From: Talaromyces rugulosus
Lineage: Eukaryota; Ascomycota; Eurotiomycetes; Eurotiales; Trichocomaceae
Reading direction: 5' to 3'
NCBI RefSeq assembly: GCF_013368755.1
Contig: NC_049566.1
Coordinates: forward strand, 3,844,001 to 3,908,000
DNA: 64,000 bases
Positions 54,957 through 64,000 of this stretch are shown here, piece by piece. The notes below the pieces were generated by a model. That model was not told the origin of the DNA and searched no databases. It worked only from the letters and a program-made list of their open reading frames with translations. The stretch's first letter is position 1. Each line of letters starts with the position of its first letter. The position numbers were made by a program, and so were the translations under genes.

Positions 54957-57323
54957 ATGCCCAAGGAGCACTCGTGCACCGAGCCCGGGTGCGGAAAGAA
55001 GTTTCTTCGAGCTGAGCACCTGTCACGCCACCGTCTGAACCGTACGGTCCTGCTTCCTGTTGTGTTTGTGAGCAAAAAGCTAACTTGCTACCAACCAAGA
55101 CCAGCCCAAGCAAATCTTCCAGTGCGCAGCATGTCCCAAGCGCTTCGTCCGCAAGGACCTGTTGCGCCGCCACGAACGCCGCCATGAAAAGGGCATGTGG
55201 TTTCGTAATTCGGGCGGCGTGGTGGCTGAGGGGGACAATGATACGGCGAGTCTACTGCATGACTCTACTAGCTATACCCAGGAATCCCCGCAGCGCGCTC
55301 TCGAGTCGACTGCCATGTTTACGGATCGCGAGCAAGAGGACGATGTGCGCATGTCGGACGAGAGTGTGAAGATGCTGCCGTATGAGCAGGAGCCAGCAGA
55401 GACGTACGGCGAGCAGGGACCAACACAGACATACGGCGAGCAGGAACCAACAGAGACATACGGCCAGATGGATGAAATCGAGAATATGCAAGTGAACAAC
55501 ACCGATTTCCTCCCAGCACTCCCCGATCAAGAAGTCACCTCGCTCTTCTTCGACCCGTCGATTACCATACCCGATCCGGCTCTTGACTTTGAATGGCTGT
55601 TTGACAATCTGTCTGCCGACCTCAACAACCCCGGCGGAATGCCCTCGGTGGTCTCGCCGCAGAGCAGTGTGTCGCTGCCAGGCATCTCTCCACCAGCCTT
55701 TGGCGCAGTCCAATCTCCAGTGCGAATCCGCCACTCAATTTCCTCGCAGTCGTCCGGATCCTCGCCCTGGGCCGAAGTGCGCACAAACCTGCTAAAAGCG
55801 TTGAATAGTCTAACGCAAGACGTGCTGATGTCGTCGTTTTTCTACCCAAACAACCTGGCCGGGTTTTGGGATCTGTATTTTGAAAACTACCACCCGCATT
55901 TTCCTATCCTGCACAAACCGACGCTGGATCCGGTGAGCGCGTCGCCGCTGCAGGTGGCGGCGATAGTCACGCTGGGATCGACGCTGTCGGGCGACGCCGG
56001 CCATTTTGATGTTGCGAATAAGATACACGATTCGCTGCGGTATATTATTTTTGGGGTGCGTTTCTTCGTTTCATTTCATTGCGTCTCTCCTGACTGGCCA
56101 TATAGACTCCGGATTTCGACCCGCCGGCATCCCTCTGGTGCGTGCAGACTCTGCTCATCATCCAAGCCCACGAGAAAATGTTTTCCACGCGAAAACACCA
56201 CCAGCTGGCGCACATCTTCCACGGAGCCATCATCACGCTCATGAAGCGCGGCGTGGCATACCAACATACAACACATGCCCCCGGCTCAACCGCGACAGAG
56301 CGCTCGTGGCACCAGTGGGTTGAGATCCAAGCCTCGAACCGGACTGCGTTTTTTGGCTTTGTCATGGACGCCCAGCACACGTTCATGTTCGGCCACACGT
56401 GCATCCTGTCAGTACACGACGTGCGCCTTCCTTTACCCTGCGCCGACGTTCTCTGGGAATGCAGCAGACCCGAAGAATGGGACCGCATGATGCGCAAGAC
56501 GCCCGAGTCGCCTGGTTTTTTACCTGTACTGAAACGCCTGCTCGCGCGCACGCCCATCCCGCCACACTGCAGCGCATTCTCGCGGCTTATCTTGCTGCAT
56601 GGGCTGTTCAGCGTGACTGCACATCTGAAAGCGCGCGACTCTGTCACTCTCGGAGTCGGGCGTGGTGGCCCGTCGACAGCAAACTCTCCGCGTCTCGACG
56701 CAATCGACACATGGAAAGAAACCGTCGAGCGCGCCATGGACATCTGGTCCTTCTCGCTCGTCTCGCGCAGCTCATCGCTCGCCCTCGAGGCATCGCGCCC
56801 GCTGCACCGCATGGCCTACGCGGCTATCTACACGGACATCAACGACATCCACATCCTGGCCGGTGCGCCTTCGTTGTTAGGCAGTATGCTTTCGGCCACC
56901 GACCGCATGCGAGCCACGGCGCGCGTCCGCGCGTGGAGCCAGTCACACGACTCCAAAAAGGCGCTTTATCATTGTTTACTACTCATCCAAGAAACCATCT
57001 TTACGGGCCAGTTGTATAGCGCTGCTAGCGACAATATCGCGTTACGACCGTGGTCTATATACCACGCCGCGCTGATATTGTGGGCATACGGCGCGATGGC
57101 GAGAGAAAGGAGCAACCCGCAGCACGAACAACAACGAATATCCTACAGCGCAGAAGAGTATCTCGTGCGCATGCTGATGCTTCTCCGCAACGAGTCGGAC
57201 CAAGTCGACGTGATTGCGCAGGAGACGAGCGAGCTGCTGCTGGCTGTGCGCGAGAGCCTCGAGGGGTGTCGCTGGGAGTTGTTGCAGGAAGCGTGGGAGA
57301 CGCTGGGGCGGTTGATCAAATAG
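54957..57323 (+). CDS. C2H2 zinc finger + fungal-specific transcription factor domain protein
   Basis: Exons 54957-55041, 55100-56055 and 56106-57323, 752 aa. Two adjacent C2H2 fingers open the protein: CTEPGCGKKFLRAEHLSRH, then CAACPKRFVRKDLLRRH, joined as LNHQPKQIFQ across the first intron. A repeat of YGEQxPTxT (EPAETYGEQGPTQTYGEQEP) follows. The fungal_trans middle homology domain starts near residue 285: FYPNNLAGFWDLYFENYHPHFPILHKPT and LHGLFSVTAHL. This C2H2 + fungal_trans pairing, instead of the usual Zn2Cys6, occurs in a known subset of fungal regulators. Targets unknown. Its ATG is 195 bp after the stop of the previous gene, so the promoter is compact or overlaps that 3' UTR. Confidence 0.87.
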
Positions 57324-57423
57324 TTCTTGTATATATATGTGTGTGTTTGTGTTTGTGTATGTGTATAACTTTTTTATTTTTATTTCTGCCAAACTAGACT
57401 AGACTAGACTACTGCTAGCTAGA

Positions 57424-57964
57424 TCATAGCACAGCAGTGCATTCAATCTCAACGTCCGTGCCGAGCGGCAGCTGCTTGACGGCGACACATCTACAACAAA
57501 ATCAGTACATCTGCATTTTTTTTTTATATATATATAAGATATAAAAAAGGGAAAACTCACGTCCGACACGGCTTAACATCTCCCCAGTACTGCGTATACA
57601 CCGAATTCATCTCTGCAAAATTGGCCATGTCGTCCAGGAACACATTGACCTTGACGACCTTGTCGATGCTCGTGCCGGCGCCTTGCAGCACGGCTGTGAG
57701 GTTTTTAATGCATTGGTGCTGTACCATCATTACCAGTTAACATATGCTCTTTTTGAAAGGGGAAATTTTTTTTTTTCTTGAAAGGTTTTAAGGAGAGCTT
57801 ACGGTGCGCGCTTTCACGTCACCCTCAACAAGCGCGCCGGTCACGGGGTCCATGCCGACCGCGCCGGAGCAGTAGACGACGCCATTGGCGATGATGGCTT
57901 GTGAGTAGATGCCTGGTAGAGGTTTGGGGGCTTTGTCGGTGAGGACGGGGGTTTTGGTAGTCAT
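57424..57964 (-). CDS. RidA/YjgF/YER057c/UK114-family protein
   Basis: Exons 57964-57803, 57718-57561 and 57490-57424, 128 aa, the normal family length. Signatures are PGIYSQAIIANGVVYCSGAVGMDP at the start, ARTHQCIKNLTAVLQGAG in the middle, and KVNVFLDDMANFAEMN, then PCRTCVAVKQLPLGTDVEIE at the end, with the catalytic Arg (CRTC). Known role: trimeric enamine/imine deaminase that removes reactive 2-aminoacrylate from PLP enzymes; some relatives cut RNA. No organelle presequence is visible, so cytosolic; Hmf1-like rather than Mmf1-like. Confidence 0.93.
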
Positions 57965-58579
57965 TTTGGCGTGAGCGAAGGATGGAGAAGCTATAGAAAA
58001 GAGAAATAGGAAGTGTAGAGTAGAGTGGTAGGAAAAAGTTTCAGAAGAAGAAGAAGAAGTTTAATAGCTCAGCTCAGCTCAGTAGTAGTACCCCTCTAAT
58101 AATAGTCATGTTCCATGTTACAAAAGGGAGAACGTGGGATGAATCCCTTGCGTCCAAAGGTACCTACCCCTCTGAGGGGCATGTATGCATCCCACGCTGG
58201 TCGTCTGGTCATATGATCAATGCCAAGCCAGACTTTTTTGTAAAAAGGTAGGATAGTGTTACATATAAGCTCCTACATTATTTTTTATTAATAACAGAAT
58301 AATATGGACAGTAGTACTTACTACTTAGTACAGTATTGGATATCGGATCGGAGTTCCTCCGGACTATACTCTATAGGAAGGATAAGCTTATCTTATCGCA
58401 TCCCGCGTACCAAGCGGGGTATCCATACTCTATACGAATCATGTGGGATGATTACTGTATTCTACTACAAAGTAGTAATAATACCCTCTCTCTTCCTTGC
58501 CCTGCGTTTACTCTACGTACATATATATACATACCTTTTTTTTTAAAGAAAAAAATTGTGTAGCATACGTACAGGCAAG
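57965..58579. other. Intergenic region with divergent promoters
   Basis: Between RidA and the esterase. It has a GAA tract at 58045-58059 and CAGCT repeats at 58069-58081. No gene supported. Confidence 0.5.
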
Positions 58580-59654
58580 ATGGAACCCCCATACCCCCTA
58601 CATCCCTCCGTTGCCGCGCGCGTCCACCCCGAATACGCCGCTTTCTACAACAAATACATCATCGACAAACAGCAAGTCCACCTGCAGCCCGTGTCTGCAT
58701 CGCGTGTCGGCGGCGTGATCATCCCCGGTGGCGGCGCGATTCTACCTGTCGGCAAAACCGAGGATTTCAGTATTGATCGTGTTGCCTCAAAAGGGGACGA
58801 CGCGGTAAAAGTGCGCGTGTTCACGCCCGAGGGAACGGCGCCAGAAGCCGGATGGAGTGTGTTTTTGTATTTCCATGGCGGTGGATGGGTTTTGGGGAAT
58901 ATCGATACGGAGAATACCGTGTGCTCGAACGTGTGTAAACGTGCGGGTGTGGTTGTTGTCTCTGTTGACTATCGGTATATATGCCCTTTTTTTTTCTTCT
59001 GGATTTACAAACAAGACACTTTTATTGATAATGACTAGGCTCGCCCCCGAAAACCCATTCCCTGCGGCAGTCCACGACTGCTGGGAAGCCCTGCTCTGGC
59101 TACACTTGCCCTCGACAATTGCCAACCTGCGCATCAACACGCAGAGCCTGTCCACCGGTGGATCGTCCGCTGGCGGAAATCTAGCAGCCGTGCTCACTCA
59201 CAAAGTGCTGCTGGAATGCCCCGAAAAGATCAAATTCACAAAACAAATCCTCATCGTGCCTGTCACCGACAACACCGCAACCACCGAAACAAGCTGGTCA
59301 TGGAAGGAATTCGAGCATACGCCCGCCTTGCCCGCGCCAAAGATGATGTGGTATCGGAACCATTATTTGCCAGAAAGTAAAGAATGGGCCAATCCAGAGG
59401 CGTCGCCGCTGTTGTATCCCAATCAAGACGGACACTGGGCAAAGTTGCCGCCTGCAGTGGTCGTTGTTGGCGGGTTGGATGTGTTGCGCGGAGAAGGGGA
59501 GGCGTATGCAGCGAAACTGGAAGAAAATGGAGTTGAGGCTACGGTGCATGTGATGCAGGGCATGCCGCATCCGTTTTTGGCTATGGATGGCGTGTTGCAG
59601 GCGGGAAGGGATGCTATTACGCATATGGTGGAGGGGGTGAGAAGTACTCTGTAG
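58580..59654 (+). CDS. Alpha/beta hydrolase, HSL-type esterase/lipase family
   Basis: Exons 58580-58974 and 59039-59654, 336 aa. The oxyanion-hole HGGG (FLYFHGGGWVLGN) precedes VVSVDYRLAPENPFPAA. The nucleophile elbow is GGSSAGGNLAAVL, with Ser in G-x-S-x-G form. The acid Asp is in VVVGGLDVLRGEGE and the His in MQGMPHPFL. All three triad residues are in place and no signal peptide is present. The family hydrolyses short acyl esters and related bonds; the natural substrate is not known from the sequence. Confidence 0.9.
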
Positions 59655-59822
59655 TTTGTATAGATATAGATAGACACGTTATGTATCGATTGATAGCCTC
59701 AAGCATCTAGGTACATGGTAATGGGATGAGAACTGTCGATGAAGAATGCAAAAAGAACAAATGAGATGAATGAGAATGAGATGAATAGAATGAGAAAAAT
59801 AAAATCCGGCCGTAATCATAGA

Positions 59823-61620
59823 TCATGTCATGTTCTGTGTCCTGTACTGGTTCCGCCACGCCTCGCCAGCTGCTGACGCTGGCGGCGCAGGCAACGGCCC
59901 CGACGGCGGCGGAGCTGCTGCGCCCATGGGCAGAGTCGCCGTATGCAGTCCACTTTGGTGTGTCGAGCTCAGCGTGCGCGGGAAATGTGGTCGCGAGGGC
60001 GCGTCGACTGCTGACCGTGGCTCGCCCGTGTAGCTGCGCATTGGCCGTGTACGTTCGCGCGAGTCGTCGCCTTCCAGAGAAAGATGCTCGAGGGAGAGGA
60101 ACGGCGCTTGTCGGGAGCTGTGCGAGTTGGAAATGGGAGTGTGATGATGGCCGGGTTGGCTAGCGTGGCTATATTGAGAGACACTAGGCGGTTGCGGTGA
60201 AGGCTGGCGGTGTTTGGCCGACGGGATATCATTCCTCAGCGGAATCTCGCCAAACGTCGGCGTCCCGTGTGAAGGCGCATGTTGTGTTGGAGCTGTCGAA
60301 ATGGCAGTGCGTGGTGTGCTTCGTGCTGGATCTGGCGACGAGCTCCGCGATGTAGCCTGCTTCAGGGACGCCGGGGCTGGGGGTTCCAGGTACGAGTGCC
60401 GGTCCTGTGCGTGCATCATCTTGCGCGCCCATTTCTGCAGGTCCACCGGAGTCCGTTTGGCTGCTTGTAAAAAGGCGTCTTTGTCCTGCAAACGATTAGT
60501 ATATTTAAAGACTTATGGTAGAGATAGAGACAACATACGTAGAGCTCTCGCGGCGTGGGCCGCTCGTCCGGCCTCTTCAGCAAACACTTGGCCACCAAAT
60601 CGTGCAGAATCGGAGGAAATGCGTCGCTCTTGGGCAGCTTCGGTGCTGGTTCATGCACAATCTGCTGCAGCAAGTCCAAAATGCCCATCGGTCCAGCGCT
60701 CGCCCGGTCACCGGCCGCAGCCTCGCTCGAGTCAAACGGAAAGCGTCCCACCGCCAGCTCCATCACCGTCAGTCCAACACTCCATACATCAGACCGCACA
60801 GTATAGGCTCCGCCCTGGATACGCTCGGGTGCCATGTATGTGGATGTGCCGACAAACGTGTCCGCAACCGAATTCACCGTCTCGGTGGCGACGCCAAAGT
60901 CGCACAGCTTGATATTTCCGCGAGAGTTGACCAGCACATTCGACGGCTTGATGTCGCGGTGCATGATCCGGTGGGCTTCGTAGAGATATACCAGTCCGGC
61001 GAGGATAGATTCTGTAATTTTGCCCAGCACGTCGATGCGCACGGGTCCGAATTCTTTCGATATGCGGTCAAGCGATCTGTCTAATCAGTATGACACTCTC
61101 CAAACGTTGAGTGTAAACGCACCCGCAGTCCATGTACTCCATGCACAGCGTAATATCGCGGGACTCGTTCTGGAATGCTCCGTAGAATGTGACGATATTG
61201 GGCGAGTTGCAGTCATGGCCGACCTGTAGCTCTCGAATGATTTGCTTGCGGACTTTTTCTTTGGCGTCGACCCGGATGATCTACTCTGTCAGACCGACTA
61301 CTAGAAGAAAAAGAGGGGGAAAATGTTCATACCTTCCGTGCCATGACTACTTTCGTCGTGGCATGCATCACCTTTGCAACAGTCCCGCCATTCCCGGCAC
61401 CAACCTCCTTCAGCGTGATCAGGTCCTCGCTTCGCAGATCGAGCTTGAACTCTAGTCCGATTTCCAGCGTGTCTGAGCGGCTGGGCTCTGCGTTCCCCGC
61501 GGCCCCAGGGGCCTGGGCATCTTGTTCTGATGGTTTTGATGTGGGTTTGGGAGCTCCATTCAACGCAAGGCCCTTGACGTTTTTGCGCTTCATAGTACGG
61601 GGCTTGAACGGGTCCGCCAT
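59823..61620 (-). CDS. MAP kinase kinase, Ste7-type (MkkB/Fuz7-like)
   Basis: Exons 61620-61333, 61280-61123, 61076-60539 and 60485-59823, 548 aa. The start [20 protein letters not shown] holds a MAPK docking (D) motif, basic residues followed by x-hydrophobic-x-hydrophobic. Kinase landmarks are the glycine loop [14 protein letters not shown]-binding Lys in VMARKII, catalytic [15 protein letters not shown], and the SxxxT activation segment [18 protein letters not shown] typical of MAPKKs. After the kinase domain comes an extension of about 200 aa, rich in Pro, Ser and His. In Aspergilli the Ste7-type MAPKK sits between SteC and MpkB, controlling mating, development and secondary metabolism. 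Assignment to the Ste7 branch, over Pbs2 or Mkk1 types, rests on the N-terminal motif. Confidence 0.85.
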
Positions 61621-62647
61621 GGCTGCTGGCTGCTGGCTGCTCTGCAGCGGTACGCAATATTATCGACTGGAGTCGAGAAAAAGGGGACGATGGTGCAGCT
61701 TTATCTGGTTTATCGGCTGCGGCGGGGAAACTGGGCCCTGACGTGGTATTTCAGCGGTACGTAGCCTCTAGCAAAGTCACAGCGCTGCGCTTCCCGTGTC
61801 GTGAGAGCGGTCGTTACAGAAATCGCATCGTAGGAAATAAGTCGAGCAAACGAAGGTGGAAGACTTTTGGAAACTGAAGTTGTCAGTCACCGTCCCTCAG
61901 GTCCCAGAACAGGAGGTGCGTTGCAGCGGGGCCAATCAGCGCGCTTGGGGCGGTGACAGGCGCTAACCGGCTCGACAATAATAAGAATAGTAATAGCACT
62001 GATCAGCGATAATAATAGAAATAATCCTACCGAGAGCCTTGAGTAACTTGAATGGCAACACTAAGAATCAATAGTTGAATAGAGGGTGGAGTTGGGCACT
62101 CAGTCGCAGCCAAACAGCGTGCGCCGCCGAGCCTGAAACCCGCTGGTCAGGAGAGGTGGGGATGCTACTGGCTGGTCAGACACTCGTGAATCACTAATAA
62201 TCTAAATGTTTGATTGCCGGTCGTACAGGGATTGCACAATAATCCTCCGTGGTTGTCATCCTATTATTGAGAGACCAGACAATAAGGCGTAACGGCGCAC
62301 AAAGAACATAACGGCTTGCGTGGAGCGCGGAGTATAGCCTGTATAGGCACCGGGAGTCACGTGCTTCACTGCCAAGACTTGGACGGTTTCATATCACGTG
62401 ATCTGGGTTAATGCGCCACACTACGCCACAGCTAGTCCCGTTCTGGCATCCAAGGCGGTGCGCGTTTTTGTGCCGAGCGCAAGATCGCGCCTACTCCAGC
62501 CTTCCTTCACGACCAGCTGTTTGTTCCCATTCGGTTGCCAGGCGCCCCCTTTGCCTTTGTCGCTTGTCGCTGCCTGTCGTGCTTTGTCGTGCTTTGAGCT
62601 TGTGGCCCTGCTCACCCACTTCCACCTAACTTGACAACACCGCCATC
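61621..62647. other. Intergenic region with divergent promoters (MAPKK / SPT6)
   Basis: 1.0 kb without supported genes. Two CACGTG sites lie near 62358-62401. Confidence 0.55.
62358..62401. promoter_or_regulatory. CACGTG and TCACGTGA sites upstream of SPT6
   Basis: CACGTG at 62358-62363 (within GTCACGTGC) and a perfect TCACGTGA at 62394-62401, about 250-290 bp before the SPT6 ATG. Confidence 0.45.
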
Positions 62648-64000
62648 ATGAGCACCAGGGACCTGATCGAAGGCGAGGCCATGCTGGACGACGAGGAGAA
62701 CGATGAGGAATTCGACGAAGAAACCGGAGAGCCTCTGCACGGACCGTCCACAGGCAAGGTTCCCTCGTACAATGACTCCAGTGAGGAAGATGATGAAGAG
62801 GAAGACGACGAGGAAGCTGCTCGCGCGGTATGCTTGCTAGATCCAGCTTTATTCTATGGTTAGCTAATTTCATCAGGTCCGGGAAGGTTTCATCGTCGAC
62901 GAAGACGAAGAGATTGAAGAACGAGCAGAACGCCGCCGAGAACGAAAAAAGCGCCGTCGAGAAGAGCGTGAGCGTGACGACGTCCACCTCGACCAGGAAG
63001 ATCTCGATCTCATCGGCGAGCAGAATCCGAATCTCAAACCCCCGACTACAGAAGTAGGCGTCCATTCTTTTTGTCTCATATTGCGCATGTCTAATATATT
63101 TAACATAAACAGTCCAAGTTCAAACGCCTAAAGAGAGGCCACAAAACCGAAGCCCCCACCGATGTCTTCAACTGGGACGAAGAGGAAGAAGCCGACTATG
63201 GCAGACCTGTCCACCGTCGTCGCGAGGACGAAATGGAGGGTTTCATCGAAGAAGACGAGTTTTCCGATGAAGAGCGCCAGCGTATAGAAGACGACGAAGA
63301 GATTGCCCGTCCTGTCCGAAAGGGAATTTCCGGGCTTGCTATCACCGAAGCTACCGGGCTCGACGAAAACTCCCTCGAAGATATGCGCGCCGCCTTTGGA
63401 GACGGTACCGACTATCTCTTTGCCCTCGAAATGGAAGAAGATGAGGAAGAGCAACAGGAAGAAGAAGAAAAACGCCTCGATCTGAAGGACGTCTTTGAAC
63501 CCACCCTGCTGGCCGAGAAAATGTTGACGGACGAAGACAACGAGATCCGTTTCACCGACGAGCCAGAACGCCATCAAATTGCACGAAAGCCGTACAAGGG
63601 CCTTGTTCTTACCGATGACGAATTCCGCGAGGAAGCTATTTGGATATCCAATTTGATGCTCCTGAGGAAGCAACACATAATCGAAGACAATTTGCAAGAG
63701 CCATTCCAGCGTGCGGTTGCAAAAGTGTTGGAATTCATGGTCACCGACGACTTTGAGGTCCCTTTTATTTTCCAACACCGCAAGGACTACCTTATTCACG
63801 CCGCCAAGGTTCCTTCGTCGCCGGACCCAGGCAACCCCGACGCCCCAGAATTCGTGGTTAGAGCCCAAAAGCTGCTGAACATGAACGATCTGTGGGACAT
63901 TTTCGAACACGACCTCAAATTTCGCGCTTACATCGATAAACGACACACCCTGCAAAAGACCTACCACAAGCTCCAAGACATGAAAATCGACGACGAAATC
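62648..64000 (+). CDS. spt6: Transcription elongation factor Spt6, N-terminal part (partial)
   Basis: Exons 62648-62827, 62877-63053 and 63113-64000 (open at the window end). The N-terminal 250 aa are highly acidic ([33 protein letters not shown]), with the [10 protein letters not shown] segment and FKRLKRGH motif typical of Spt6; the acidic region binds histones and Spn1. The N-terminal domain begins [20 protein letters not shown], then [27 protein letters not shown] and [11 protein letters not shown]. Known role: histone chaperone travelling with RNA polymerase II. The helix-hairpin, YqgF-like, S1 and tandem SH2 domains lie beyond the window. Confidence 0.92.

Noticed and set aside
55252..55734. 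160-aa minus-strand ORF with repeated LLAVCLCWS-like units
   Set aside because: The repeat is the reverse of the YGEQ codon repeat of the transcription factor on the other strand.
59825..60912. Plus-strand ORFs of 112 and 232 aa
   Set aside because: Antisense to the C-terminal extension and kinase domain of the MAPKK.
63128..63976. 282-aa minus-strand ORF
   Set aside because: Antisense to SPT6; its Val/Leu/Phe-rich content mirrors the acidic codons of the sense strand.
1..64000. tRNA, rRNA or CRISPR features
   Set aside because: No convincing tRNA A/B boxes, rRNA segments or spaced repeat arrays were seen by eye; a covariance-model scan would settle the tRNA question.

Overview
The window is nuclear DNA of a filamentous ascomycete, most likely from the Eurotiales (Aspergillus/Penicillium/Monascus-like). 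The evidence is short introns of about 50-60 nt with GTANGT...YAG borders, compact gene spacing, and fungal proteins that are recognisable on sight: Nop13, Iec3, a Barentsz-type EJC factor, a Vcx1-type Ca2+/H+ antiporter, Rrp4, a Ste7-type MAPKK and Spt6. The sequence alone does not fix a genus. All gene models were built by hand from exon/intron reading; where exons are listed, the summed length is a multiple of three.

Left part (1-15 kb): a partial NBR1-like gene, a Btz-domain gene, NOP13 and IEC3 sharing one divergent promoter, and a phytanoyl-CoA-dioxygenase-like gene. A 4.7-kb gene-poor gap follows, then a LaeA-like SAM methyltransferase.

Middle, an accessory metabolic island (17-36 kb), rich in AT and relics. 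It holds a family III CoA-transferase/racemase-like gene whose catalytic Asp reads Asn, and a single ORF fusing an HMG-CoA-lyase domain to a crotonase domain. Next come a Jen1-like monocarboxylate permease lying between inverted repeats, a tautomerase close to malonate semialdehyde decarboxylase, a broken flavohemoglobin reductase piece, a nitronate monooxygenase, a complete Cu/Zn superoxide dismutase, a CVNH lectin-like gene, and an extra succinyl-CoA ligase beta gene with a TAG in its presequence. The island ends in the remains of a SNF2-type helicase. Several of these look damaged by C-to-T / G-to-A changes, as left by repeat-induced point mutation (RIP). The permease + nitronate monooxygenase + MSAD-like tautomerase + NO-detoxifying flavohemoglobin + SOD would make a coherent route for taking up and destroying a nitro-carboxylic acid such as 3-nitropropionate/propionate-3-nitronate. 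This is inference and is the main hypothesis offered here. The CoA-transferase and lyase-crotonase pair may be a separate route for a branched C5/C6 acyl-CoA (itaconate/citramalate or methylglutaconate type).

Right part (36-64 kb): ordinary core genome. It has a GNAT acetyltransferase, a Ca2+/H+ antiporter, an MFS sugar transporter, a one-TM Gln-rich protein, RRP4, an unrecognised acidic protein, a Sec14-like CRAL-TRIO protein, a possible F-box-like protein, a C2H2 + fungal-TF regulator, a RidA protein, an HSL-type esterase, a Ste7-type MAPKK with a docking site, and the start of SPT6. Palindromic TCACGTGA sites recur upstream of RRP4 and SPT6, and three occur together between the antiporter and the sugar transporter.
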